A stretch of DNA of 64,000 nt from Bimastos eiseni (GCA_959347315.1 OY365808.1:4393705-4457704), one strand, 5' to 3'; positions 11,208-22,737 are shown, numbered from the stretch's first letter. Numbers and translations are program-made. Notes: generated from the letters alone by a model not told the origin.

Positions 11208-13153
11208 TCAGTCGGCTGAGAACATAGAATCTAGAATAATCGGTATTTTTCTTTCGTCGCTGATCGTTCCGTCCGCCTTTCTTCCAGTTCCTACCCCTCT
11301 GAATCCTTTCTCTTCTCCACCTCCATCTCCTGTTCTACTACTGCCACCTATAAAGTCCTCTGTGACTCTGCTGCTTTCTTCTTCCACGTACTCGTAGCGC
11401 GCCGTACCTTGCAGCCGAGTCCTGCGCTTACCAATGACCGTTCCTAAGACGCAGTCAGTCTGCCGACACCCCACTATGACGATGACGACGACGACGATTA
11501 TGATGACGACAACGACGCCGGCGACGACTACAGACGCGGCTGCGGCGATGCGTCGGAGAGTCGAGGAGGCGAAGGAGAGGTCAAGGTCGAGGTTCGCGGG
11601 ACACGAAGAGGAGGAATGGGAGTAGAAGTCGTCCAGTGAGGTCCCGGTCCATTTCAGCGGGGAGTGGCACTTGTAGGACGAACCGTTGTGTAGATTGATG
11701 CGAGCTGGGCTTGCCCCAGGAGAAAGAAACTGACGCCAGAGGGCGACCAGGCGACAGGAACAGTCGAGAACGTTGTCGGAGAGGTCGAGGTTCTTCAGCG
11801 ACGGCGTCTGCGCGAGGAGGTTCGGCGCGAGATCTCGCAACGAGTTCCTGGCAAGATCGAGATCGCGAAGTCTCGTCAGGTGCGAGAACGAGATCTCGTC
11901 GATGCGCTCGAGTCGGTTCTGCGACAGATCGAGAAGGCGAAGCGACGTGAAATTCCGTTGCAGAATCAAGGGAACATCCCTCAGCCCAGTCCTTCCCAGG
12001 CGCAGCACCTCAAGGCGTTGTGACATCTCGAGGGAGGTACTCCCCCGTTCGAAGAACTCCCCGATTGGATTGTCGCTCAGGTCGAGGACCTTGAGTCTTA
12101 GCAGGCCTCCGAAGGCCCTTGCCGGAAGCTGCGTCAGTCTGTTCGAATGAAGCTGGAGGTCCTGAAGGAGCGTCGATCTGTTGAGGGCACTCCTCGTTAC
12201 CTCTGCGATCAGGTTGTTGCCGACATAGAGGCGTCGAACGTTCTCCCAACCGAAGTAGTCGAGAGTAGTGATTCGGTTGAACGACAAATCGATGTAGTCG
12301 TAGGAGGCGAAGCGGAAAGCGCTTTTCGCTATCCGATGGATGACATTACTGCTGAGATTGACGCTGATCGATCGGTGACTACCGCGAGGGAATAGTTCCT
12401 CGTCCAGGCGTGTGATGGCGTTCTGACTGAGGTCCAAATGACGCAGCTCTCCCAGCGTCTGGAGGAACTGTAGACAAGAGATGCGATTACCCGTGGCTCG
12501 CAGCATCTCCACAGAGTCAAGACTATGACGGAACGACACTAGCTCGATCCTGTTATGACCCAGATCGATGAAGCGCAGACTGGACAGCCTCAGAAACGGT
12601 CCATCGCTCAGTTCTATCAGTGAGTTCCTGGACAGATCGAGCTCCGTCAGACCGCGAAGCCCATCGAATGCCGTGTCTTCTATGCGGTGGAGGTCGTTGT
12701 AGGAAAGGTCAAGGCGCTCCAATCGGGGCAGCTCGGCAAGACCTTGGATCTGGCGGACCTCGTTGTGACTGAGATCCAGCCGACGGAGGTTTTCCATGGA
12801 GTGGAACGTTCGTTTGGGAACGTATACGATGCGATTGTGGGACAGATCCAGTTCGACTAGAGCTCGAGGGTGGTACTCAGAGAACGCCATCCACACGTCC
12901 GAGATGTTGAGGTGCGAGAGGTTGATGATCCTTGGAGTCGAACCCGCACCCTTCAGCGCCTCGTTCAAGTCCCTTTCAGACAGATGAGGGTTTCCCTGCA
13001 ACGATAGGGTACTTATGAATGGAATGTGTTGGAAGGTGGATGGGTGGATGTATCTGAGGTTACAGTAGGATAGGTTGATGTGATGTTCGATATGTTCGTC
13101 CCAGGAGTGGGCGACGGAAAAGGAAGTCGATTCCAGCGAAACCAGATCGTTGC
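11208..13153 (-). CDS. LRR receptor exon 2 (most LRRs, LRRCT, TM, cytoplasmic tail)
   Basis: This exon encodes about 20 LRRs in a single exon of 1.9 kb, then the cysteine cap and TM. The TM is coded by 11476-11549, a run of GTC/GTT/ATC codons visible as 'gacgacgac' on the plus strand. The tail starts GCRQTDC, with basic KRRTR and then RYEYVEEE. The open frame continues 5' past 13153 into the intron to 13187, but the strong acceptor decides the boundary. Confidence 0.85.
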
Positions 13154-13414
13154 CTGAAAATGAAGTGAAGCTGCAGAAGAGTTTCACTCAATATGAGTCT
13201 TAACCCCGATGAAGGCTGTTTACAAGATGTCACGAGTTCACCAAAGGGCAATTATTATCGATTGATTAATGAGTATAGGCCAATACAATGTAAAATTACT
13301 GCCTTAATAGACGATGGTTACAAGAGACATACGTACAAGAACAGTCACACGCAAACATACATTCAAAGATACACACGTACATATACGCACAATCGCACAA
13401 ACATGTACATATAC

Positions 13415-13460
<46 letters not shown>

Positions 13461-13986
13461 CGCATACATGAATGCGTCTGTTTATCTTCGGGATCTATTC
13501 ACCATAACATGATTTTAAAGTCATATGACTCTCACAATGGTGTTTCAAAGTCTTTTAGGGAACTAATAGAACTGAGATGGCAAAACGTATCCTAATCGTG
13601 ATCTCCAAACTTCTAAGTCAAGCCCAGGGCACCAGCTTATTAACGAGCGCTCGTAAATATACTGGTGCTCTGAGGCCTGAGCTCTACCTTCATGTGTCCA
13701 TTTTGTAATTTGGTGATTACGAACACGATAAATCTGTCAAAAATGAACCGAAACAGCGTCCATATTGTCTGCGCAAATGATGTATTGAAGTATTGCGCGT
13801 AAGTAATCCTATGTAAATAAGCACGCATGATTTTCTACGGCGACCAATGTAACTAAGAAATCGTGTAGACCATTTACAAATGCAATTATTTTCATATAAA
13901 AGTATCGATGACTATTCGTCTGTATGTTTATCTATCGTTCAATCGATCGATCCATTAATCTGTCTGTCTATCTACCTCTTTATCCA

Positions 13987-14027
<41 letters not shown>

Positions 14028-15560
14028 GTATCAGCCTCTCCATCTCTGTCTCGTTCAGCGGTCTTTACATACCACAATAATCAGAACCCTGGCGTTAGAT
14101 GATCCGATATCGTGTGGTCCTTATTGCTCAGTCAAACGCCTCAGTAAAATGCACATATTTTAAAGAATTCTCTCAGACGTCAATTAGCATAAGGCACAAA
14201 CTCCCAATTCCTGCCCAACTGATTGATTGCATTATGGATTGCACATCCGTGGCGCTTTTGATTGACTGATAATGCTACACAATATGAGTATGCAAGACAA
14301 TATTATTGGTCAACTCATTCCTCTAGTCTTTGACCGATTGCTCGATGACACATTCACTGGTCATTCAATCGATTGACCGCTCATTCTGTAGTTCCTTTGT
14401 TCGCTCATAAGTTCCTTCGTTGGCTTTTAAATTGATTAATTCGTTCCTTCGTTAATCATTTGTTCTTTGCTGCATATATTTTCATAAATTCTTTTATTCA
14501 TTACTTCAGTCATTGCATCTTAAGTTCAATCATTCATTCATTCAATCATTCATTCATCCGTTCGTTCTTTCTTTCATTCATTCATTCATTCATTCATTCA
14601 TTCATTAATGAAGTGTCATATCTTTCAGCATTCGTTTATTGTTGATTAAATGGTTGTATTGTCGACCAATTAATTAATTAATTAATTCATTCATTCATTC
14701 ATTTATTCATTCATTCGTTCGTTCGTTCGCTTGTTCGTTCGCTCATTCATATTTTTCGTTCGATGATAAATTAATTCGTTCATTCTTTCTTTCATTCATT
14801 CCTTTATGAATTCCTCGTTCTTCCTCCATCGTTCACTTCGTGCCATAGAAACAAATCTGCGTGCCAATGAGGCAGACCACGTGACCCCATAACAACGCGG
14901 CAGACCACGTGACCCCCATAGCAATGAGGCGGACCACGTGACTCCCATAGCATTGAGGCAGACAACGTGACCACTATAATAGCATCAATCGTCGCTCTAA
15001 CCTGACAGGTCAACGTTGCTGAGCTGCGTCGTAAAACGGAATCCTGTTCCCATGGAGACCGTTGCTAATTGATTGAAACTGACGTTGATTGATTGAAGAC
15101 TGTGTACATGGTACATGGCACCGTCTGGAAGACCGGTCAGGTGGTTTCCGTGGAGGTCAAGGACGAGGAGCCGTCGGTTGCCCCGGAATAGGTTGACCGG
15201 GATGCTGGACAGGTGATTTCGTCCCAGTCGGAGTATCCGTAGCTCACGGAGTTCCACGAATGCGTCCGGTTCCAGGTGGATCAGTCCATTGTCTTGAAGA
15301 CTGACCATCTCCAGGCGGAACCCCGACCGGAAGGACCCGTTCTGGATAAGACTGATCCGGTTCTGGTCGAGGTCGAGTATCAAGGTCTCGTTGAGAACCC
15401 CTGGGACCTTCGTCAGTCGAGACCTCTGGCAGGCCATGATGCTCCCACCGTCCAGGCACCGGCAGCGTGGAGAGGGACACGACTCCTGACTGACCCACGA
15501 GGTCACGACCCCCACGATGACCACCAATGCGGGCAGGAAGACGGACAGTGGAGTGGACAT
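11208..15560 (-). CDS. LRR transmembrane receptor, TIR-less, Toll-receptor-like ectodomain (two coding exons)
   Basis: I join complement(11208..13153) and complement(15002..15560) into an 834-residue type I membrane protein. The junction is phase 1: donor CAG|gttaga at 15002 and acceptor attttcag|GCAAC at 13153. It reconstitutes a perfect LRR core, NVDLSGNDLVSL. In order: a signal peptide (residues 1 to about 25, MSTPLSVFLPALVVIV), an LRRNT cap with CPSPRCRC, about 25 LRRs (xLxxLDLSxNxI), an LRRCT cap from about 648 (DCSCR), one very hydrophobic TM near 721-746, and a tail of about 88 residues. There is no TIR domain. The ectodomain resembles Toll/TLR and other LRR receptors (adhesion or recognition roles), but the ligand is unknown. 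Start: the ATG at 15560 is the first after an acceptor at 15620-15622; an ATG at 15641 lies upstream of that acceptor, in the intron. Confidence 0.85.
13590..13645 (+). repeat. Dispersed repeat 'CAGGGCACCAGCTTATT', copy 1
   Basis: 'atctccaaa', then '(a/g)agcccagggcaccagcttatt', then 'acgagcgc' matches 63685-63760, where it reads 'atctccaaattt ... gcgcagggcaccagcttattcacgagcgc'. A weaker match lies at 47540-47565 and another at 23735. This is an interspersed family of unknown class. Confidence 0.6.
14420..14815. repeat. Degenerate TTCA/TTCG/TTAA tetranucleotide field
   Basis: Runs of TTCA (14525-14606), TTAA (14668-14688) and TTCG (14715-14745) are mixed with diverged units. Similar fields lie at 15820-15863 and 35912-36150. 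Confidence 0.8.
14870..14975. repeat. Four-unit tandem repeat carrying CACGTG E-boxes
   Basis: Units of 28-29 bp, 'gaggcagaccacgtgacccc(c)atagcaat', are repeated four times. Three carry perfect CACGTG (14878-14883, 14906-14911, 14935-14940) and the fourth carries AACGTG (14964-14969). CACGTGAC is the USF/MITF/TFEB class of site. It lies in the LRR intron about 30-130 bases inside the donor. Regulation is inference. Confidence 0.7.
15002..15560 (-). CDS. LRR receptor exon 1 (signal peptide, LRRNT, five LRRs)
   Basis: The ATG at 15560 opens a classic signal peptide, followed by CPSPRCRC and five LRRs (for example LILDLDQNRISLI and LLVLDLHGNHLTGL). The frame would stop one codon past 15002 (GGT TAG), so splicing is required. 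15561-15619 is a 5' UTR segment preceded by acceptor ttctgtcaacag, so a further upstream non-coding exon is expected. Confidence 0.85.
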
Positions 15561-15819
15561 TGAGAACAGGAAGTTGACGAGCCAGGAAACGTCTCGTCTG
15601 CTCAGATATCTCTCCTGAACTGTTGACAGAAAAATGTACATCAGAAATCTGCTACAAAAGCCAACAACAAAGCCCTCGCAATAATTGCATTACGTTTCAT
15701 TATTATTATTATTAATAATAAATTTCTAACGCGCACAAGGCCACACCTAAATGTGAATCTGAGGCGCGGATTCATTGTTTTATGATCAATTGTATTGTAA
15801 TCAGTTGTATTGTGATTAC

Positions 15820-15863
15820 ATTCATTCATTCATTCATTCATTCATTCATTCATTCATTCATTC
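15820..15863. repeat. (ATTC)n microsatellite
   Basis: About eleven near-perfect ATTC units. Confidence 0.9.
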
Positions 15864-16087
15864 TGAGTTGCGTAGGCCTACATGTAACTGATTTTATACT
15901 GGTCAATATAACACAGTTTGAGCGAAACAATGTCGTGGGTCGTATGTCGAATGCATAATATACGTCTGTGTGTATTTATGAACGTAGATACGTTTCTAAG
16001 TTTGCATGTACGTAGTGTATGTACGTACGTTTGTACGCATACATATGTTTATATTTATGCATGCCTACCTGTGCATGTGTTTATTTG

Positions 16088-16119
<32 letters not shown>

Positions 16120-16161
16120 TGTATGTATGTATGTATGTATGTATGTATGTATGTATGTATG

Positions 16162-16195
<34 letters not shown>

Positions 16196-16253
16196 TGTAT
16201 GAATGTATGTATGTATGTATGTATGTATGTATGTATGTATGTATGTATGTATG

Positions 16254-16287
<34 letters not shown>

Positions 16288-16393
16288 TGTGTGTATGTAT
16301 GTATGTATATATGTATGTATGTAGGTATGTATGCATGTATACATGTATGTATATATGTATGTATATATGTATGTATGTATGTATGTATATATG

Positions 16394-16427
<34 letters not shown>

Positions 16428-16500
16428 TGTATGTATGTATGTATGTATGTATGTATGTATGTATGTATGTATGCATTTATGTAAGTATGTATGTATGCAT
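16088..16500. repeat. (GTAT)n array 1
   Basis: About 100 GTAT units with sparse GAAT, GTGT, ATAT and GCAT variants. Diverged units extend to 16570. All frames on both strands stay open because the unit contains no stop (Met-Tyr-Val-Cys or His-Thr-Tyr-Ile periods), so these are not genes. Confidence 0.95.
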
Positions 16501-16579
16501 GTATGTATGTATGTATGTACGTATGTACGCATGTACGCATGTACACATGTACGTATGTACGTATGTACGCATGCATGTA

Positions 16580-17305
16580 CGACAATTAGCACTTAGCACT
16601 TACCAGAGTATCTGTCACGGAGACTAACGTATCATAGATTCATTGCAGTATATAGTGTCGCGACACAAATGCGCCTCCTCCTCCTATTCCTACTACTCCT
16701 CTGCCTCAGTATCTTCTCATTCGGTGATTCTGGTCGATTGCGTCACATCGGTATCTCGTTTGCCTAGTACAACTTCCGGTCCATTGCGCGATGCGTCTAT
16801 CTAATTCACCTAACTCATTCTCTAACGTAACAACTCGACATCGTCTTTTCATCACCAGCATAGAGCTATACTTCGCATCTCTTCCTTCTTCCTCATCCGA
16901 CTCTGCCTCTTTCCCAACCGAAACTAGCAGATGGACCGACAGGACGATCGAACTAATGCACAATATAAACTGACTCTTGCTGCTTCGTCGGATGCTACAG
17001 TCTGCTGCTACCGCTGCAATGGATGCTGATGATGATAGTGGTGGTGGTGAAGATGCTCAATGTGGGCTACTGTTCGCTCTGACCAATATCCATCCGCTGT
17101 TCGTGTCATTTCTGCTGCAGCAACCTATCTTACAAACGCAGCTGTGTGTTTTATGTATGGATGTAGGATATGTGCGTGGTGTTAGAGAATCCATAAATAA
17201 TTACGCGCTTCCTTTGTTTTATGATGATGGTAGATCATTGTACTTGCATAATACACGACGAATTATATCTTCACAGGGAACAGGATAGAAAATCGAACAG
17301 ACGTA
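16580..17305. other. Non-repetitive spacer, no supported gene
   Basis: An ORF of 103 codons at 16977-17288 is rich in GCT/GAT/GGT triplets and has no motif, flanking splice site or homology I recognise, so it is left unannotated. Confidence 0.4.
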
Positions 17306-17405
17306 GGCCTATGTACGATGATCAGAAGGACGCCAGTTCGATACCTCACTCTCCCCATAAGGTTAACTCAGCCTTACACTCCCTAGAGGAAAAGGCAAAA
17401 TGAGA
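17305..17405 (+). mobile_element. tRNA-derived SINE fragment, family 1 copy 1
   Basis: A Pol III B-box-like GTTCGATACC at about 17337 is followed by 'ccccataaggttaactcagcc...ccctagaggaaaa'. This lines up with the bodies of the minus-strand copies at 48055-48245 and 54935-55110. The A-box end is eroded. Confidence 0.5.
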
Positions 17406-17866
17406 AGCATAGGACTGCCATATAGTGAAATTCTAAAAAATTAAAATTGTTATTATATCTTCGTGCTATTTCATGTGGTCATGCAGCGGTTAGTCAGTTT
17501 GAATTGAATAAACGAAGATAGCCTATTATATTACTGTAATAATATCATTTCAATAACAGCGGTTTCATCAAAGGCCGAACATTTCTGCCAGAAGCCACCA
17601 TTTCATCAAAAGCGACTCCGTCGGTCTTATCAAAGACAAAACAAGACAGACAGAAGCGACATGGACATTTAATAAGGATTCACCTGAACCATTTACCTCT
17701 GCAATTAATCTACTATCAGAACTGTCGCTTATTAGAATGGAACCCCGGGTCTCGTCTGACCAAAACCCAAATGCCAAGCTCCTCAAGATATGTTTTTTTA
17801 GCTCATGTTTAGATTTCGTTTGAAGACTAAATCTGGCTCTGCACGTGCGTATTAAATATATGCGTA
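17406..17866. other. Spacer, nothing recognised
   Basis: Mixed-composition DNA between SINE and GTAT array 2. Open frames here run in from the array and are artefacts. Confidence 0.4.
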
Positions 17867-18923
17867 CATGTATGTATGTTGGCTCCTGTATGTATGTACG
17901 TATGTATGTATGTATGTATATATGTATGTATATATGTATGTATGAATGTATGTATGTACGTATGTATGTATCTATGTATGTATGTATGTATGTATGTATG
18001 TATGTGTGTATGTATGTACGTCTGTACAATGTACATACGTATGCATGTATGTAGGGATGCATGCATGTATATATGTATGCATGTATGTACGTATGTATGT
18101 ATGTATGTATGTATGTACGTATGTACGTATGTATGTATGTATGTATGTATGTATGTATATATGTATGTATGTATGTATGTATATATGTATGCGTATATGT
18201 ATGTATGTATGTATGTCTGTATGCATGTACGTATGTACGTATGTATGTATGTATATATGTATGTATATATGCATGTATGTATGCATGTACGTATGTACGT
18301 ATGTATGTATGTACGTATGTATGTACGTATGTATGTATGTATGTATGTATCTATGTATGTATGTATGTACGTATGTACGTATGTACGTATGTATGTATGT
18401 ATGTATGTATGTATGTATGTATGTATGTATGTATGTATGTATGTATGTATGTATGTATGTATGTATGTATGTACGTATGTATGTATGTATGTATGTATCT
18501 ATGTATGTATGTATGTACGTATGTACGTATGTATGTATGTATGTATGTACGTATGTATGTATGTATGTACGTATGTATGTATGTATGTATGTATGTATGT
18601 ATGTATGTATGTATGTATGTATGTATGTGTGTATGTACGTATGTATGTATGTATGTATGTATGTATGTATGTATGTATGTATGTATGTATGTATGTATGT
18701 ATGTATGTACGTATGTATGTATGTATGCATGTATGTATGTACGTATGTATGTATGTACGTATGTATGTATGTATGCATGTATGTATGTACGTATGTATGT
18801 ATGTACGTATGTATGTATGTATGTACGTATGTATGTATGTATGTATGTATGTGTGTATGTATGTATGTATGTATGTATGTATGTATGTATGTATGTATGT
18901 ATGTATGTATGTATGTGTGTATG

Positions 18924-18957
<34 letters not shown>

Positions 18958-19048
18958 TGTATGTATGTATGTATGTATGTATGTATGTATGTATGTATGT
19001 ATGTATGTATGTATGTATGTATGCATAAGTACATGTATATACGTATGT
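17867..19048. repeat. (GTAT)n array 2, about 1.2 kb, with higher-order units
   Basis: About 290 GTAT units. Variants GTAC, ATAC(G), GCAT and CTAT are spread non-randomly. At about 18716-18811 a 48-bp period (12 tetramers carrying ACGT, ATGC and ACGT landmarks) occurs twice in tandem. Open frames up to about 400 codons on both strands are repeat artefacts. Confidence 0.95.
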
Positions 19049-19059
19049 TTGCATGCATA

Positions 19060-20250
19060 TAAATCTGGTTTTGGTTATGAGTATCATTTTTAAGCCTATA
19101 TGTTAATCATACATATATTACATAATATATGTATGCGTTATCTATATTACTTTTTTATAATTATACATGTATATTCTGTCTAAAAATTGCATACAGTATG
19201 TATATAGACGAGGGCCTTCATGCAAACGACTCGGTTGGCTGTGATTATTATTCTGCTTCAACGTATCTGACGTTAAATCTCTCCTGAAACAGCCACATAA
19301 TTGGCCAGCTGTAACGCACTGATGGACTGACATTGTTCCGTACAATTATCCTCCCTCTCCTTTTTCCCTTCCTCCTCAATCTTCTATGTCCTCCGCGGTC
19401 CCCTCTCGTCCTCTTCCACATTCTGACTTGCATCCTCCCCCAATCCCGGCCATCCATCTTGTTTATCTTATCCACCCATACGATCGCCCATTCACTTGTT
19501 AAATATAATGCATTTTATGCGAGCAGTGACTTCGTATTTGGGTCGACGCACATATATGTGGAGTCATTATATAGCTGCTGTTCCGTGTTGTATCGGATAT
19601 CTCGATGTTGCCCTACAAGCAGACATTATTATCTTCAATCAAACTGTAGAAAGAAAATGGCGGTCACTGTTTACGTAAACACAATTGCACATTGACACAA
19701 CTAGGCCAACGTATACATCAATTCTCAAGTAAATTTTCAACACTTTGTTGACAGTGGCGCACGTTAAAACACAAAGGGTCTGCTACACACACTGCAAAAC
19801 TATCGGTTCAATATTAGGCATCAGCAGTGTTAAAGTAGTTGTGTATGACCATGGATTGATGAATAAACTTTGACTATTTTAGGAGAGGTGGAAGAGGTGG
19901 AAAGGTAGGAGGAGGTGGTGGAAGAGGAGAAACATAAGGAGGAGGTGGAGGAGGTGGAAGAGGAGGAGAACTTGATAGTAGGCCTACAATGCAAAATTAT
20001 ACATCGGCATTTGAGAAATTTATCATTCTCCCAATGTTCTGAAAGGAAGCTTTGACCGTGCGACAAAGCCACAACGGCGCAGAAAAACAATGGGTAAGGC
20101 ACTAGCTCAAGGTCCCTTCGCAGTGAATAGAGGCTGCAGGGTGGAGGTTCTACCCCGGACTCCCTTCGTTTCACACCGAGCACTCTCACCAATCGGATGG
20201 CTATCGTCCCGTACACCTCACGACAACTGCGTTACCTCTGCCATCAACTG
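19060..20250. other. Spacer with purine-rich tract
   Basis: No gene. A GGA/GGT-rich purine tract lies at 19880-19975. A pyrimidine-rich segment at 19340-19450 gives a spurious hydrophobic ORF. Confidence 0.5.
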
Positions 20251-20258
20251 ATGACGGC

Positions 20259-20414
20259 CAGGGGCGTCCAGATGGGGGGTCCGAAGGCGAAGGTCTCCAA
20301 TTTCAGGTAGGGGGGGGGGGCAGATTTTGTGTATTTGGAGGGAATATCTTGCCTTTCTGGCACTTTGGACTGGGAGGGGGTTGCCTCCATCACTCAGAGG
20401 GATTGACGCCCATG
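20259..20414 (+). mobile_element. hAT-type MITE C, copy 1 (156 bp)
   Basis: The left end is CAGGGGCGTCCAGA and the right end, inverted, is CATGGGCGTCAATC. The flanks are ATGACGGC (20251-20258) and GTGACGGC (20415-20422), a 7/8 match for an 8-bp duplication. A second copy of the same family lies inverted at 36526-36673. Shared inner words are 'ccaatttcaggtaggg', 'cattttgtg' and 'ggttgcctccatcac'. Confidence 0.8.
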
Positions 20415-20422
20415 GTGACGGC

Positions 20423-21716
20423 AATACAGAAGTCTGATTAAATTAGAGCAGAGAGGATTTTATCAGCGCATCAGAAGCTTTCTCCATCAGTCTTTCCTCG
20501 AGGTTAATTGAGTTTTTCTCTAGAAGGCATGACTGCATTAGGTACACGTAAGTGGCTTTAAGGAACTCCTTTGATGAACCTAGATTTCTTCTTGTATAAC
20601 CACGCAAATGACCTAGATGTCTGCCGGATCACGACGTGCGAAAACTTTCAACTTATAGAAAACAGTATGAGGGCATGAAAACCTAAAAAAACTCATGCAG
20701 GCCAATTCATTCTAATGCAAAACGAGCAGAGGAAGGCGAAGAATAAGGCGAAGAAAAAGAAGAAAAAGTTGAAGAAGAAGATAAAGGCCAAGAAGAAGAT
20801 ACAGACGTTTGATATTCGGGCTATAATTTTTCTTTTTAAAGTGCTTTCATTTATAAAGTCCCCCTACTGTGGCACAATTCCAGCTTTCCATCGTCCGCTC
20901 AAAGAAGGACAGAGGTGATGAGTTGGTAAGTGGTCGGCAGGTCGATGGTAGCCATTATTTGATTACTTAAGTCTTAAATCCTGTGTTGCGTAGATGCCAA
21001 CACGATTTTCATCTTGCCCGGAAAAAGTAGATTGAAGATTGAGGAAAAAAACATGGGGTGCTATGGCTCCAGGTTTCCTTCGAGGCAGAACTAAACTAGT
21101 ATTCAAGACGGACAAGATTGATTTTTGGCTCCTGTCAAGTGTTACTTATTCGCTATATAAATGTTTGATTACATTACATTTTCATACCACACACAATGTG
21201 ATTTACTATTTTCCCAAAGCGTTGGCCAAAGCCGGAACCGTTAAGCGCCTTACCTTAAATGAAGCCGGACAATGGCTTCAAAGGCTTTCCGCCGTGACCT
21301 CGGTGCCATCGTAAGCTGTGTCGGTGATCAAAGGCGTGACCCAATCGCTGAGCTGACGGCTAATTGAAAAGTAGTGGATTGTCAGCTTTAAGTCGGGTGC
21401 CTGAGTTCAGTTGAAAATTGCGGATTTTAACCGAGTCATTGAACAATGCGAGTTTAAAAGTAATAAGAAGGAAGAAGTAGAAGCAGGCTGAAAGGAGCAT
21501 GGGGCAAATTGGAGGATAGAGAAAAAAACAGAGGAGGAAGAGAGAGAATGAGGAGGTAAAGAAGAAGGATGAAGAGAGGAGGAGGATAGGGAGGAGGAGG
21601 AAAATGATGATGAGGAGGGGAGTAGGAGGGTAAAAAAAGACAGGGCGACTAATGTTAATTACTTCTACCCCCTTTGTACTCTGTGTTCCAAGTTTCATCG
21701 CGGTACAGCCTCTGAT
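20423..21716. other. Spacer with purine-rich tracts
   Basis: Two A/G tracts (20725-20800 'gaagaag', 21470-21640 'ggaggag') give lysine- or serine/leucine-rich shadow ORFs. Nothing else is recognised. Confidence 0.5.
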
Positions 21717-22080
21717 TGTGTAACAGACTAATCGCCGAGCAGACTAATTCCCGGAGCAGGCCTATTTTAGAGCAGACTAATTATTGTGGAACAGAATTTA
21801 TTGTGAAAGAGGCTAATTGTGGAACATGCCGAGAAATTTGGAACAGACTCATTGTGGAATTGTTTGATTGTGGAACAGGCTAATTGGGGAAAATGACTAA
21901 TTGTGATATAGGCCTAGATTAATTGAGAAACAGGCATGTTGTGAAAATAAGCTCACTATGAAAGAGGCTAATAGTAAGTATGATAAGCTTACCGGGGAAG
22001 AGAATATATTTGTGAATCAGGCTAATGGTGGTACGGGTTAGTTGTGAAACTGGTTAACTGCGGATCTGGCTAAATTGTAA
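21717..22080 (+). repeat. Degenerate about-18-bp tandem repeat
   Basis: The unit approximates 'gaacaggctaattgtg', repeated about 20 times with many substitutions and small indels. Clear units include 'gagcagactaatt', 'gaaagaggctaattgtg', 'gaacaggctaattggg' and 'gaatcaggctaatggtg'. This is an old minisatellite. Confidence 0.8.
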
Positions 22081-22082
22081 TC

Positions 22083-22145
22083 GAACATTTATATAGCGCC
22101 ACTTCAGGATATCTACTCAGAGGCGCTCTCTGCGCTGGCCTTAAT
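22083..22145 (+). repeat. Dispersed 'TATAGCGCC' repeat, copy 2
   Basis: 'catttatatagcgcc', 'acttcagga' and 'ctactcagaggcgct' occur in the same order as in the copies at 3549-3605 and 38862-38925. Confidence 0.6.
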
Positions 22146-22737
22146 TATGCTAAATGTCGCATAACTTTTAACAAGTAAAAATGTGCCTATAAGCAAAACT
22201 ATGCACAGTAAGCTGAGAAGAGTCATCAGTGGTGGGCCCACGCACAAGCGTGGAACCAACCAACGGATTTCCGCGACAGCTGACAGATTGACTGGATAAG
22301 AGCAATATAAGTTCAATCTACTTTATATGTCAGTAGTTCGTTAGCGGTTAAATACCCTTATATTCGATTTTCCTCCTAAATATCCACGTCTGGAGCTACC
22401 ATGATCAGTTTTTAAGGACACTATACAAATACCAATTACACATGACAGATTACATTGTCCTTCCCTATCTTTGCAATGCTATCGGGAGCAACATTCGTTC
22501 GACGAAGGGACAATTCTGCTGAGGTCACGATTGTCACGTATTCGTCCATTCATTTCCGACTGCACATCATCCTATATACTGTATCGATTCGATCCATGTA
22601 ATCCCATTTCTCTTCGATAACTACCACTTCCCTCTTCCTCGGCCGTCCTTTCGTCAGTTTTTTCCAGGACTCCTTCTCCTGTCCGCCATTCCAGAAGCAC
22701 GAAGAGGAGGACGATGATAACTTCCAGTCACCAATCC
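22146..22737. other. Spacer, nothing recognised
   Basis: Unremarkable sequence between the dispersed repeat and the 26-bp minisatellite. Motif-free short ORFs only. Confidence 0.4.

Larger units (their letters stand above)
13154..15001 (-). other. Phase-1 intron of the LRR receptor gene
   Basis: A 1.85-kb intron. It contains a TA run (13420-13458), a dispersed-repeat copy at 13590-13645 (partner at 63685-63760), a TGTC microsatellite (13988-14027), a long degenerate TTCA/TTCG field (14420-14815) and the E-box array at 14870-14975. Confidence 0.8.

Noticed and set aside
15561..15641. Upstream ATG at 15641 for the LRR receptor
   Set aside because: It sits before a good splice acceptor, and using it would bury the signal peptide 27 residues inside the protein.
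16006..16596. Long plus and minus ORFs (up to 196 codons) of MYVC/HTYI periodicity
   Set aside because: They are direct translations of GTAT/CATA units, open in nearly every frame on both strands.
16977..17288. 103-codon plus ORF near 17 kb
   Set aside because: Triplet-rich low complexity, with no supporting splice or promoter context.
17876..19093. 405-codon plus ORF and 371-codon minus ORF
   Set aside because: Same GTAT artefact. No start context, signal or non-repeat domain.
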